Shown: positions 52,727 to 61,707, numbered from the stretch's first letter. The stretch is 64,000 nucleotides of DNA from Lacipirellula limnantheis (GCF_007746075.1 NZ_CP036339.1:6566028-6630027); one strand, 5' to 3'. Numbers and translations are program-made. Notes: generated by a model not told the origin, from the sequence alone.

Positions 52727-52857
52727 AACCACGGAGGCACAGAGGATACGGAGTGACTGCCAAGAGAGGTAAGTGCGGCAGTCGGCTTTGCGGACACAAC
52801 TAGAGCCAATGATAACTCTGTTAATCTTCTCCGTGATCTCTGTGCCTCCGTGGTTAG
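52727..52857. repeat. AACCACGGAGGCACAGAGG inverted pair
   Basis: Left TTAACCACGGAGGCACAGAG and ATACGGAG; right CTCCGTGATCTCTGTGCCTC and CGTGGTTAG. Nearly perfect arms around a roughly 60-base loop, between obg and the rpmA terminator. Confidence 0.85.
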
Positions 52858-52871
52858 CCCTTCTCGCCAAC

Positions 52872-52904
52872 AAAAACAGGGATGCACCAACCGGCGCATC
52901 CCTG
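52872..52904 (-). terminator. Rho-independent terminator of rpmA
   Basis: On the minus strand CAGGGATGC and GCATCCCTG form a perfect 9-bp stem followed by five T (A-run at 52872-52876 on plus). It implies that rpmA and obg are not a simple single transcript. Confidence 0.88.
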
Positions 52905-52958
52905 GCGATATCTCTTCATCTCTTCGTAACCAACGTTCGTCGAACTCGCCGACAATCG

Positions 52959-53216
52959 TTAGTTGGCCGACGGTTCCGGCACAATGTTCACGCGGCGACC
53001 TTCTTGGTCAAACTTCACGCGACCTTCGGTCAGCGCGAACAGCGTGTAGTCCTTCCCCTGACCGACGTTCTTGCCGGCGTGGAATTTGGTGCCGAGCTGG
53101 CGAACGATGATGCTGCCGGCAGAAACCAGCTGACCGCCGAACCGCTTGACGCCGCGACGTTGACCGTTCGAATCGCGACCGTTGCGGCTCGAACCTTGAC
53201 CCTTCTTATGTGCCAT
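52959..53216 (-). CDS. rpmA: 50S ribosomal protein L27
   Basis: 85 aa from the ATG at 53216; the upstream in-frame extension is not L27. It starts AHKKGQGSSRNGRDSNGQRR and contains RFGGQLVSAGSIIVRQLGT and HAGKNVGQGKDYTLFAL, all highly conserved L27 segments. L27 reaches the peptidyl-transferase centre with its N-terminus. Usually rplU is directly upstream; here it is not, a secreted-protein gene being the next one. obg follows downstream, after a terminator. Confidence 0.97.
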   Translation of the reverse strand: MAHKKGQGSSRNGRDSNGQRRGVKRFGGQLVSAGSIIVRQLGTKFHAGKNVGQGKDYTLFALTEGRVKFDQEGRRVNIVPEPSAN

Positions 53217-53320
53217 TGCATAGACCTCAAGCTTCAGGCCGCAGGAACACGAAGCTGCCCCCGGACTGTCGCCTGGAGCCTGATACCTGCAACCTCTGAT
53301 ATGTGTCGAGTCCGGCGATT

Positions 53321-54316
53321 CTACCGGTAAACCCAGCGGTAAGCAACGCCTTCGCCCGAATCGTAGAAGTCGGCCCGCTGGGGGGCTGTCCCGAAGCGGA
53401 TCTCCCGCTCGGTCTGGCCGATATCGTCCCCCGGCCGCCAAAAATTGAGTTGGAGCGTCTTGTAGGTGAACTTGCGCCCCGTCCCCGGCGGGTCGCCCAG
53501 CTTCAGCGCCCCTGGCGGATCGGTCCAGGCGAGGCCGTTCGAAAGCCCCCGGACGTAAATCGAGAAGAAGTCGATCTGCGGGTCGACGTCTTCCCACATC
53601 GCCACGCCCCAAACCCCTTGCTGAGTCCGGCCCCCCTCGATCTTGAGGAGCTGGGTGGCCAACTCGGCGCTGTTGAAAAGCTCTCCGCGCGGCAGCTCGC
53701 GTTGCTGGATCGGTCCCAGCGCGGCAGGGACAATCCGATCAAGGTAGGCCTTCCGGACCCGTTGGCCGGCCGAGCGGTCGTTGCTTGCCAGCACCAGTTC
53801 GGGAACGAAGCGGATCTCGTCGGTGCTCTTCGCCGCCGTCTCGAATGTGCCGTCGTCGTTCGCCTTGCCCGTGAGACCGGCGCCGGTGTTGCGCACGCGG
53901 TAGACCATGTACCAAATGTTCTTCCGCTGGACGCGGCCGCTCGGTTGCGGCACGTCGACTTCGATCATCCGCAGCGGCTTGAACGCAAACTCCAGGCACC
54001 AGACGTCGTTGATAAAAACAGCGTCCTTGGCCATTTCAAAGAGCGTGCGGCTCTTGGTCGTCGAGGAAGGGGTCCACTCGAGGCTCTTATCGGCGAGGAT
54101 CTCGGGGACGTCGTGCGAGCTGATGACGTCTTCCCGATCAACCGACGGCGGAATCGTCGTCAGCACTCCCGGCGCGAAATCGCCCGGCGCCGGGGCCGGC
54201 GCCGCGTTGGCGGCGACGGGCGTCGCTTGCTGCGCATGTGCGGCCGACGTTCCGCCGACGAGCAGGAGGGCAGCGCAACCGAGGGGCCAAAAACGTGAAC
54301 GTCGATCGCTGCGCAT
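53321..54316 (-). CDS. Secreted protein of unknown function
   Basis: 331 aa from the ATG at 54316. A signal peptide (RFWPLGCAALLLVGGTSAAHA) is followed by a proline/alanine linker and a beta-rich domain. Recurring elements such as NIWYMVYRVRNTGAG and DFFSIYVRGLSNGLAW suggest an immunoglobulin-like fold. It resembles conserved planctomycete exported proteins, but I do not recognise a named family. Upstream of rpmA on the same strand, though probably a separate transcript. Confidence 0.8.
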   Translation of the reverse strand: MRSDRRSRFWPLGCAALLLVGGTSAAHAQQATPVAANAAPAPAPGDFAPGVLTTIPPSVDREDVISSHDVPEILADKSLEWTPSSTTKSRTLFEMAKDAVFINDVWCLEFAFKPLRMIEVDVPQPSGRVQRKNIWYMVYRVRNTGAGLTGKANDDGTFETAAKSTDEIRFVPELVLASNDRSAGQRVRKAYLDRIVPAALGPIQQRELPRGELFNSAELATQLLKIEGGRTQQGVWGVAMWEDVDPQIDFFSIYVRGLSNGLAWTDPPGALKLGDPPGTGRKFTYKTLQLNFWRPGDDIGQTEREIRFGTAPQRADFYDSGEGVAYRWVYR

Positions 54317-54629
54317 GGGATGGGTGCTTCCGGAAACGTGGCGGACTTCCGTCGCCGCACTAGCCATCCTATGCCAAGGCGAGAAGGAACCGAGATTCTA
54401 AGGTCTCTGCAGTATAAATGCCGCCCCCCCGACCAGCAAACTTCGCCACGCCTCCGCAGCCCAAATCAGTCCCTTTTCCCGCCCAAAAGGCAAGCCGGCA
54501 GCGTAAGCTCCCGGTCCGTCGCTACCACCGGCAAAACCTTCCCCAAAAAACGAGCCGGCCCCGCGGACCGCCAGTGCGAGCTGGCAATTCGCGGGGCTGA
54601 TGGCGTCGTTATTCAGCGCGAGCGGACGA

Positions 54630-55427
54630 TTAAGCGGTCTTTTCGTCCGTCTCTTTCGCGTCATCAGAGTCACTCTCTTCAACTTCCGACGTGGCCTTCT
54701 CTTCCGCCTCGTCGTCGTCACTCGCCGATTCGTCCTCAGCGTCATCCCGAGGCGGACGCTGCCGGCGGCGATCAGGACGGCCTTCGCCGTCGTGACGCGG
54801 CGGGCGACCTTCGGGCCCGGCTCCGGGACCGCCCGGGCCGCCAGGTCCACGGAAGCCGCGCGGCGGGCCAATGCGGTCGCGCAAGTGGCCGAGGAGCGTC
54901 TCTAGCTCTTCGAGGTTGAGCTGATCGTTCTTGTCAGCGTCGAATTCCTTTAGCAATTTTTCAGGAGCCGGCGGCGGTCCCATCGGTCGGAAGCCAGGGC
55001 CGGGGCCTTCCGGTCCGCGCGGGCCACGTCCGGGGCCGCCTGGCCCATCGGGACCTCGACCACCGGGCCCTCTTCCCTCCGGCCCACGTCCTTCCCAGCG
55101 ACGCCCCTCCGGCGGTCCGCCCGGACCGGGCCCGTCGGGCCCGCGACCTTCACGGCCTTCGCCACGACCTTCACGCCCGCCGCGCTCGCCGAAACGCTCG
55201 CGGCGAAACTCTCGCGCCTTCTCACGCTCTTCGTCGCTCAGTTCGCCATCCTTATCCGCATCGAAGTGCTCAAGCATTCGCTTGCGCATTTCCTCACGAT
55301 CAGGCCGGCCTTCGCGCTCAGCCGCGGGCGGCTTGTCGGCCGGCTTCTCTGTTTCGTCGTCCGCTTGGGCGACGCTCGCTAGCGACGCCAACATCAACGT
55401 GGCGCAGCCGTATCGTAGAAGTTTCAT
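54630..55427 (-). CDS. Secreted EF-hand protein with Gly/Pro/Arg-rich middle
   Basis: 265 aa from the ATG at 55427 (GAGAGG 6 bases before). A signal peptide (LLRYGCATLMLASLASVAQA) is followed by two calcium-binding EF-hand loops, DADKDGELSDEE (about residue 57) and DADKNDQLNLEE (about 165). Between them is a collagen-like stretch of about 75 residues with repeated GP, GRGP and EGRG. The acidic C-terminus (DDEAEEKATSEVEESDSDD) ends the protein. Exported calcium-dependent structural or matrix proteins with this style are frequent in planctomycetes; the exact role is unknown. Confidence 0.85.
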   Translation of the reverse strand: MKLLRYGCATLMLASLASVAQADDETEKPADKPPAAEREGRPDREEMRKRMLEHFDADKDGELSDEEREKAREFRRERFGERGGREGRGEGREGRGPDGPGPGGPPEGRRWEGRGPEGRGPGGRGPDGPGGPGRGPRGPEGPGPGFRPMGPPPAPEKLLKEFDADKNDQLNLEELETLLGHLRDRIGPPRGFRGPGGPGGPGAGPEGRPPRHDGEGRPDRRRQRPPRDDAEDESASDDDEAEEKATSEVEESDSDDAKETDEKTA

Positions 55428-55577
55428 GTGCAACCTCTCGCCTGGAAAAAGGGGAGTCTGTCGGTGTTCCAGCGGCTCGCTAGAAGCGCGCCTGCTAAGA
55501 CAATTAACTCCATCTGCGGAGAGAGGTTTCGAGCGGAACGCAAAGTTTTTTTCGCGTCGCGACCGGGCCCCGCCGAC

Positions 55578-56405
55578 TCAAGAGCAAGCCGTCGGCGACG
55601 CGAGGCGCCAGCGCAGGGCCTGCGGCCGGCCCGCCGCTAACAGCTCTTGCGGCGTGGCGTAGCGAACTGCCGGAACGATCAGCGATTCAATATCAACGTC
55701 GATGCCGTCGTCAAAGCGCCACGGCGTCGCGGTTGCTTGACCACGTTCATCCGGGCTTGCGGCAGCAGCGGAGATGGCCGCAAACTTCATCTCCAACGTA
55801 GTGCCGCAGCCGGCGATTTCGAAGCTGCCCCCGGCTCGCAACGGCTCGCCCATGATCGGTGCGCTACAGCACAGCCAGAGGCTTGCTTCGTCGAAGGTCC
55901 ACAGCCACTGCAGCGCCTCATTGGCGACGCCGAGATCGCGATTCGCCGGATCGATCGCCTGCCAGGTCGCGAACCACGCTTCACGTCGGGGTCCGATTTC
56001 CGCCAACCACGAGCTTGCCAGCGGCTCATGCCGCGCATGTTCCGAATGCTCCAACAGTCGAGCGAAGTGTCCGCTCACCATCCACGCGGCCAGTGGGCCA
56101 ATCTCTTCCGCGATCGCGATGGATTTCGACCAGATTGTCGTCGCATCGGCGGCGGCCAGCTCCATGAACGACAAGGGGCGACCAAGCTTGACGTCAAGCT
56201 GCGGCGCCTCGTCCCACTCACGCCAGCCGTCGTCGTGGGCGGCGATGGCGACCAATACTTCATCGCGAATCAGCGATGCATGGACCGACCCGAATCTTCC
56301 GCGACATTCCGATGCCAGCAAGGCGCCGATACGCGCATGTTCGATCTGCGAAACAAGCGCCCAGCCCGGCGCGCCGTCAGCAAGCTGAACGTCTCGTCGT
56401 ATCAA
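55578..56405 (-). CDS. DUF3891 family protein
   Basis: 275 aa from a TTG at 56405, chosen because GGAGG lies 6 bases before it; no ATG is available. The N-terminal motif WALVSQIEHARIGALLA and the histidine/aspartate block AIAAHDDGWREWDE, with the helix GPLAAWMVSGHFARLLEH, are typical of DUF3891, whose conserved H and D residues recall HD-type metal-binding helices. Function unknown. Followed upstream by a Uma2 gene on the same strand, 37 bases away, so both may be cotranscribed. Confidence 0.85.
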   Translation of the reverse strand: MIRRDVQLADGAPGWALVSQIEHARIGALLASECRGRFGSVHASLIRDEVLVAIAAHDDGWREWDEAPQLDVKLGRPLSFMELAAADATTIWSKSIAIAEEIGPLAAWMVSGHFARLLEHSEHARHEPLASSWLAEIGPRREAWFATWQAIDPANRDLGVANEALQWLWTFDEASLWLCCSAPIMGEPLRAGGSFEIAGCGTTLEMKFAAISAAAASPDERGQATATPWRFDDGIDVDIESLIVPAVRYATPQELLAAGRPQALRWRLASPTACS

Positions 56406-56442
56406 TGTTCGCCTCCTTGCGAAGGTAACGTGGCGACTTCCG

Positions 56443-57003
56443 CTACAAGCCGGCAAACAGGTCGGCGACGCGGCACTCGAAGCCCGGCAGCACGCTGCCG
56501 CCGGTCAGCGAGTCTTTATCCGTAAGGACGTGAATGTTGTCGAGAGCCTGGTAGACCGTGATGGTTCGCGCCGTGGGGTCGATGACCCAAGCGAGCTCAA
56601 CGCCGCCTTTGAGCCAGCGACGCATCTTGCGGCCAACTTCACTAAAACGATCAGTAGGCGAGATGACCTCAAAAACCATTGCCGGCGCTTCAGGAAAATA
56701 CGCCGAGGTGAGACCAATGGCATCGATTCGCTCCTGTCGCACGAAGGCGCCATCGGGAGCCATCACAGTGTCAGGATCTCGGCCAACTAAGAAGCCAGCC
56801 TTAGCAATCACCACTTGCCCAATTTGTTGATGATCAACGAACTCAAGCAAAAGCAGCGAAACGCGTTGCGATACAATCGCGTGGGCAAATCCAGGCGGCG
56901 AGATCAGAAGGATCTCCCCTTCGATCAACTCGCACCAACGAGTTTCCTCTTCCGACATGCGGAACAGTTCTTCGGCGGTCAGCAAATGCGAAGCAGTGAT
57001 CAT
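56443..57003 (-). CDS. Uma2 family protein (DUF820), second copy
   Basis: 186 aa from the ATG at 57003. Family features: HLLTAEELFRMSEEETRWCE, LIEGEILLISPPGF, a strand AKAGFLVGRDPDTVMAPDGA with the conserved Asp, then AMVFEVISPTDRFSEV with the Glu and ELAWVIDPTARTITVY. Putative PD-(D/E)XK nuclease fold, unproven activity. Only about 36 kb from the first copy in this window. Downstream of an rho-independent terminator for fba. Confidence 0.92.
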   Translation of the reverse strand: MITASHLLTAEELFRMSEEETRWCELIEGEILLISPPGFAHAIVSQRVSLLLLEFVDHQQIGQVVIAKAGFLVGRDPDTVMAPDGAFVRQERIDAIGLTSAYFPEAPAMVFEVISPTDRFSEVGRKMRRWLKGGVELAWVIDPTARTITVYQALDNIHVLTDKDSLTGGSVLPGFECRVADLFAGL

Positions 57004-57045
57004 ACCGGCATTATGCCTCATCCCACAGCGGGGGATCTCAACGAA

Positions 57046-57079
57046 AACGGGCGGCCGCGAATCCGCGCGACCGCCCGTT
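57046..57079 (-). terminator. Rho-independent terminator of fba
   Basis: Minus-strand stem AACGGGCGG/CCGCCCGTT with an additional CGCG/CGCG pairing, followed by a short T-run, 20 bases past the fba stop. Confidence 0.75.
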
Positions 57080-57098
57080 CATTCAAGAGTCGTTTAGC

Positions 57099-58136
57099 TT
57101 ACTTGTAGTAGCTCGCAAACTTTTCAATCGACACCGGCTTGATCTTCGGCGCCTGGCCGGCCTGGCCGAAGGCGACCATCCGGTCGATGCAGACTTGCTT
57201 CATCGCGTCGCGGGCCGGCTTCAAGTAGTCGCGAGGATCAAACTTCTCCGGCGTTTCGGCAAAGACTTTGCGGATGGCGCCGGTGATGGCCAAGCGATTG
57301 TCCGTGTCGACGTTGATCTTCCGTACGCCGTGCTTGATGCCGCGTTGAATCTCTTCCACCGGCACGCCCCAGGTTTGCTTCAACTTGCCGCCGTACTTGT
57401 TGATGACGTCCTGGAGCTCTTGCGGCACGCTGCTGCTGCCGTGCATCACGAGATGGCAGTTCGGCAGCCGGCGGTGAATCTCTTCGATCCGATCCATGGC
57501 CAGCACCTCGCCGGTCGGGGCGGCGGTGAATTTGTACGCGCCGTGGCTCGTGCCGATGGCGACGGCCAGCGCGTCGACCTTCGTATCGTTGACGAAGCGC
57601 TCCGCTTCATCCGGGTCGGTCAGCAGTTGATCGTGCGACAGAACCCCGGTGGCGCCATGGCCGTCTTCCTGCTCCCCTTCGCCGCTGGCGAGCGAGCCGA
57701 GGCAGCCGAGTTCCCCTTCCACCGAAACGCCCATCGCGTGGGCCATCTGCGTCACCTCGCGGGTGACCTGCACGTTGTAGGCGTAGTCGGCTGGCGTTTT
57801 GCCGTCGGCCTTCAACGAGCCGTCCATCATGACGCTCGTGAAGCCGTTTTCGATCGCGCTCTTGCAGGTGTCAGGGCTGTTGCCGTGATCCTGATGCATC
57901 ACCATCGGGATGCCGGGGTAGAGCTCGGCGGCGGCGAGCATCAGGTGGCGCAGGTAATTGTCCTGCGAATAAGAACGAGCGCCGCGGCTCGCTTGGACGA
58001 TCACCGGCGACTCGGTTTCCCGCGCCGCTTCCATGATCGCCTGGATTTGCTCCATGTTGTTCACATTGAAGGCGGCCAGTCCGTAACTGTTCTCGGCGGC
58101 GTGATCCAAAAGCAGACGCATCGGTACCAGGGGCAT
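57099..58136 (-). CDS. fba: Class II fructose-1,6-bisphosphate aldolase
   Basis: 345 aa. Zinc/active-site segments are clear: MVMHQDHGNSPDTC, SVMMDGSLK, HGAYKF and VMHGSSSVPQELQ, and KINVDTDNRLAITGAIRKVF. The size and pattern match the 'Calvin-cycle' subtype of class II aldolases, which also work in glycolysis and gluconeogenesis. It cleaves fructose 1,6-bisphosphate to DHAP and glyceraldehyde 3-phosphate. Single gene with its own terminator. Confidence 0.97.
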   Translation of the reverse strand: MPLVPMRLLLDHAAENSYGLAAFNVNNMEQIQAIMEAARETESPVIVQASRGARSYSQDNYLRHLMLAAAELYPGIPMVMHQDHGNSPDTCKSAIENGFTSVMMDGSLKADGKTPADYAYNVQVTREVTQMAHAMGVSVEGELGCLGSLASGEGEQEDGHGATGVLSHDQLLTDPDEAERFVNDTKVDALAVAIGTSHGAYKFTAAPTGEVLAMDRIEEIHRRLPNCHLVMHGSSSVPQELQDVINKYGGKLKQTWGVPVEEIQRGIKHGVRKINVDTDNRLAITGAIRKVFAETPEKFDPRDYLKPARDAMKQVCIDRMVAFGQAGQAPKIKPVSIEKFASYYK

Positions 58137-58337
58137 TTATCAAACTCCTCGAATCGTTAGTCTCGTCGAACCTGTGCCCGGCCCAAATAGCCGGACGCGC
58201 GCCGCCGAATGGCCCCCCATTCTAGCAATTGATGAGCGAGACTAAGAGGGGGGCGCCGCGCCCGACTTGAACGCCGCGGCGGAAACTCGACTGCCCGCCT
58301 TTCGCGCAAGGGACGCAGCCCGTATTGAGCCCCTTGC

Positions 58338-59207
58338 CTACTCCTGCGCCAGAATCTCGCTAGGAGGCACCTGCAGCAGCCGCACCAGAATCAGTTTCCG
58401 CTCGTCCTTGCCCGCGGCCGTGGCCGTATGGAAGACGCCGCCGAGGCTCGTCTTGGCGGCCGGCAGGCACCCCAGGACCAGGAGTTCGCCCGGCGCCAGC
58501 GTTGCGTCCATCGCCAGCTCGCTGAATACCTCGCGTTCGCGCGACGGAATCGACATGAAAATGCCTTGCTGGCCGCCGGCGTAGCGTTGCTTTAAGTCGC
58601 CATGGTGCAGTTCCGGGGTCAACCGCACCTTCACCCGTTGGCCGGGAATCGTCTCGGCCTGCAGCGAGTACACCCCCTGCATTTGACGAAACGTCTTGCC
58701 GCCGAACGACCCGTCGTGACTCAGCAGAACCTGCGCCTCATCTCGCAAGTCCGAAACCTGGATCGATACCGGCTCCTTGCGCTTCACCTGAACGACGCGA
58801 CGCGTCACGCGCGGCACGGCCGACTGATCAGTGATCACTTGCTTATCGGAAGCGGCCGCCGCTTCGCCATCTAGTTCCAGCAGCTTCGCCAAATCTTCCG
58901 GCAGCGCGCCGCCAACGACGCCCGCCCGCAGACCATTGGCCACCAAACGTCGCCGCAGTTCGGCGTCGAACTCTTGCTCGTCGATTCGCTCCCACAGAGC
59001 GTCGGCGCTGGCTTCTTGATCGAGTGGAATTCGCGCCTGGAAAATCTCCAGCGCCACGCTCTCGCTGGACGTGCTGACTGGCTTCAGCAGCGTCTCCAGC
59101 GCCTGATTGGGCGGCTTGTCGAACACCTGACACCCGAGCGCAAGCGTGGCCGCAGCGCAGCCGGCCAGCCAGGTACGGCGATCAAGCGTCGATGACAGCG
59201 AGCGCAT
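58338..59207 (-). CDS. Putative lipoprotein of unknown function
   Basis: 289 aa. The N-terminus has the twin-arginine-like DRRTWLAGC followed by a hydrophobic stretch and a lipobox-like LALGC (Cys26), so it is probably exported and lipid anchored. The rest is soluble, with helices (LWERIDEQEFDAELRRRLVA) and a beta-rich C-terminal half (VKVRLTPELHHGD, ELLVLGCLPAAKTS). I do not recognise the family; its style matches planctomycete-specific envelope proteins. Confidence 0.7.
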   Translation of the reverse strand: MRSLSSTLDRRTWLAGCAAATLALGCQVFDKPPNQALETLLKPVSTSSESVALEIFQARIPLDQEASADALWERIDEQEFDAELRRRLVANGLRAGVVGGALPEDLAKLLELDGEAAAASDKQVITDQSAVPRVTRRVVQVKRKEPVSIQVSDLRDEAQVLLSHDGSFGGKTFRQMQGVYSLQAETIPGQRVKVRLTPELHHGDLKQRYAGGQQGIFMSIPSREREVFSELAMDATLAPGELLVLGCLPAAKTSLGGVFHTATAAGKDERKLILVRLLQVPPSEILAQE

Positions 59208-59323
59208 GCAGGTCCCTACGAGCGAGCGGGAGCAACTCCAGAAGCTCGCAGACGTTACAAATTGCGAATGCCGCCGTCAACGTGATCCGAGCGCTGCTAG
59301 CACGCTCCCCGGTGCGCCACCAC

Positions 59324-59350
59324 GGACTGGTCGCTTCAGCGACCAGTTCC
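59324..59350. repeat. GGACTGGTCGCT palindrome, copy 4
   Basis: Same palindrome with one extra base in the right arm. The bases after it (CATGCGGCCTCC) are the complement of those before copy 3 (GGAGGCCGCATT), so the conserved element is longer than the core palindrome. Confidence 0.85.
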
Positions 59351-59379
59351 ATGCGGCCTCCACCCAAATCTAGCGAGAC

Positions 59380-59961
59380 TCAGCCCGGCACCATCTTCGG
59401 CGCCGGCCACCGCTGTCCCCGAATTCCGCCATGCTCCGCATGCAGTTCCTGGAACTGGCACTCCAGAAACTCATACACATGCGCGGGTGGATCGCTCGCC
59501 AACCACTTCCGCGTCATCCGGTCCATCAGCGCGTCATACTTTCGCTGCGAAGATCCATGGGCGTAACAGCGTCCTTCGTGCCGTCGCAGGTCTCCGTCGA
59601 ACATGGGGCCGATGTGCCACAGTTCGTGGACGATCGTCGACAACTTTTCCTCGAGCGGCAGATTGAGAAACCGCGGCAGATAGAAGTTGAGCAGGTACAG
59701 ATACTCCTGACCGCTAGGATCCACGAGCGGCTGAATTCGGTGCAGCCGTCCGCGGACCTTCTTCTCAGCTCTGCCGCCGGCAAAGCGCAGCGGCGTCAGC
59801 GTGGCGAACACGCCGTGCATCGCATCGCTCCGCGTCTGGCAAAGGCCGACCGCAACTCGAGCCATGTCGATATGGGACATCTCCGGGAGTCGCCGCGAGA
59901 TATCGACGCAGACCAGGCGGATCGCGCCGGTGAAGTCGAATCCTTTCGACTGACTAGGCAT
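59380..59961 (-). CDS. Putative zinc metallopeptidase (HELWH)
   Basis: 193 aa. The HExxH zinc motif is VHELWHIGP (His112, Glu113, His116) with an acidic/aromatic follow-up (MFDGDLRRHEGRCYAHG) that may carry the third ligand (for example His128 or Asp). An upstream strand GQEYLYLLNFYLPRFLNLPL precedes it. Size and motif fit small bacterial putative metallopeptidases; no secretion signal is visible, so it would be cytoplasmic. Located directly downstream of the alpha-operon terminator. Confidence 0.7.
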   Translation of the reverse strand: MPSQSKGFDFTGAIRLVCVDISRRLPEMSHIDMARVAVGLCQTRSDAMHGVFATLTPLRFAGGRAEKKVRGRLHRIQPLVDPSGQEYLYLLNFYLPRFLNLPLEEKLSTIVHELWHIGPMFDGDLRRHEGRCYAHGSSQRKYDALMDRMTRKWLASDPPAHVYEFLECQFQELHAEHGGIRGQRWPAPKMVPG

Positions 59962-59992
59962 GGCTCCCAGCCTCAGGACGTCGCTAAAGCGT

Positions 59993-60029
59993 CAAAAACG
60001 AAGAGCCACCGGCGACGCCGATGGCTCTT
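59993..60029 (-). terminator. Rho-independent terminator of the ribosomal/alpha operon
   Basis: Minus-strand AAGAGCCA...TGGCTCTT stem with an inner CGGCG/CGCCG pairing, then CG and five T. Located 24 bases after the rplQ stop. Confidence 0.92.
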
Positions 60030-60052
60030 GCGCTGACTTCACGCGGGCGAGA

Positions 60053-60637
60053 TTACTTCGCCGCCGCAGTCGGGGCGTCGTCGAACGACGGCTTCTGGCT
60101 CTTCTGAACCACGCGGTCCCGCACGCCCACAAACTCTAAGATGGCTTGCTCGCCGGCGTCGCCCAAACGGACCTTTGCCAGACGGACGATGCGGGTGTAC
60201 CCCCCTGGGCGATCGGCAAACCGGCCCGCAACCTCGCTGAACAAGGCGTTAACCGCTTGCTTGTCGCCCAGCAATTGCAGGCAGCGGCGACGACCAGCGA
60301 CCGAAGGAGCGATGGCGGCGGCCCATGCATTCCACTTCGGGCTTTGGCGCCAAGCCTTCCACTGTTCGGTGTTGCGCTCGGCATCGGTGCCGTGCTTGGC
60401 TGCGGCCTCTTCGGCAACGAGCGACTTCTTGGCGATCGTGATGCACTTCTCCACCAGCGGCCGGACTTCCTTCGCCTTCGGCAGCGTGGTGGTAATGCGG
60501 CCCTTCACCTTCGGCGGATTCGGATCGAACTCCGCGTTGCGCTCCGTGAGGAACAACGCACTCGCCAAGCTGCGCAAGAGCGCCCGCTGGTGACTGGGAT
60601 TACGACCAAACTTTTTACCGGTACGACGATGACGCAT
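60053..60637 (-). CDS. rplQ: 50S ribosomal protein L17, expanded
   Basis: 194 aa versus about 125 in E. coli. The N-terminus is canonical (MRHRRTGKKFGRNPSHQRAL) and the core ends with GGYTRIVRLAKVRLGDAGEQ and LEFVG. Two insertions are seen: about residues 37-46 and, larger, about 76-116 (a helical, tryptophan-containing segment KAWRQSPKWNAWAAAI). Its last 15 residues are Ala/Pro-rich. Last gene of the alpha operon, followed by a terminator. Confidence 0.96.
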   Translation of the reverse strand: MRHRRTGKKFGRNPSHQRALLRSLASALFLTERNAEFDPNPPKVKGRITTTLPKAKEVRPLVEKCITIAKKSLVAEEAAAKHGTDAERNTEQWKAWRQSPKWNAWAAAIAPSVAGRRRCLQLLGDKQAVNALFSEVAGRFADRPGGYTRIVRLAKVRLGDAGEQAILEFVGVRDRVVQKSQKPSFDDAPTAAAK

Positions 60638-60714
60638 GGCACTCGCTACCTAACGCTGTCTCCCGCCGACAAGTCGATCGACCCGCTCGAGAGAAATCTA
60701 TAAATCTGAAAAAC

Positions 60715-61707
60715 CTAGAAGCTCGCCGCAGCGCTCGGCACCCGCATCCCAAGATGCAAGTTCAAGTCGCGAAGCTTCTGCTGAACTTCCGCGAGAGTCG
60801 TCTCGCCAAAGTTACGGACCTCCAACAGTTGGTCCTCGGTGCGAATCACCAAGTCGCGCACCGTCATGATGTTCTCGGACTCAAGGCAGTTGCTCGCCCG
60901 CACCGACAGGTTGAGGTCGGCCAGCGGCATGTTCAACTTCGACTCGAGCGCCGTGTCGCCGACCGGCTGCCCGCCGCGAGCCGCGGCGTGAATCTGCGGG
61001 CCCAAGTGCGTGTACTGCACAAACGGCGTGAGATGCTTGCGCAAAATCTTGGCCGACTCGACGATGGCCATCTCCGGCCCAATCGACCCATCGGTCCAAA
61101 TCTCGATCGTCAGCTTGTCGTAGTTCGTCTTCTGACCGACGCGAGTTTCTTCGACGTCGTAACGAACGCGGGTCACCGGGCTGAAGACCGCATCGATCGG
61201 GATGATGCCAATCTCGTGCACCTGCTCGGCTTGCTCCGTCGCCGAGACGTAGCCGCGACCATTCTCGACGACCATTTCCACGACGAAGGGCACGTCAGCG
61301 GTCAGCGTTGCGATGAGCAGATCCTTATTGATGATCTCCACCGCCTCGTCCGTCTCGATGTCGGAAGCGCGCACTTCGCCGGCGGTCTTTCGCTCCACGC
61401 GCAGGACTTTCGTCGAATCGCTGTGGTTCTTCACCACAAGCGACTTAATGTTGAGCACGATGTCGGTGACGTCTTCAAGCACGCCTTCGATCGTCGTGAA
61501 TTCGTGCTGCGCGTTGTGAACCTTAATCTGCGTGACGGCGCTTCCCTCGAGGCTCGAGAGAAGGATCCGTCGCAACCCGTTTCCGACGGTTGTACCGAAC
61601 CCGCGCTCGAACGGCTCGGCAATGAACTTGCCGTAGGTCCGCGTGAGGCTCGACGCGTCGCAGATCACCTGACTGGGCAGCTCAAGTCCACGCCATCGAA
61701 TATGCAT
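60715..61707 (-). CDS. rpoA: DNA-directed RNA polymerase subunit alpha
   Basis: 330 aa, normal length. The N-terminal dimerisation domain has AEPFERGFGTTVGNGLRRIL, and the C-terminal domain, which contacts UP elements and activators, has LNLSVRASNCLESENIMTVR and the end VQQKLRDLNLHLGM. Between rpsD and rplQ, as in most bacteria. Confidence 0.98.
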   Translation of the reverse strand: MHIRWRGLELPSQVICDASSLTRTYGKFIAEPFERGFGTTVGNGLRRILLSSLEGSAVTQIKVHNAQHEFTTIEGVLEDVTDIVLNIKSLVVKNHSDSTKVLRVERKTAGEVRASDIETDEAVEIINKDLLIATLTADVPFVVEMVVENGRGYVSATEQAEQVHEIGIIPIDAVFSPVTRVRYDVEETRVGQKTNYDKLTIEIWTDGSIGPEMAIVESAKILRKHLTPFVQYTHLGPQIHAAARGGQPVGDTALESKLNMPLADLNLSVRASNCLESENIMTVRDLVIRTEDQLLEVRNFGETTLAEVQQKLRDLNLHLGMRVPSAAASF

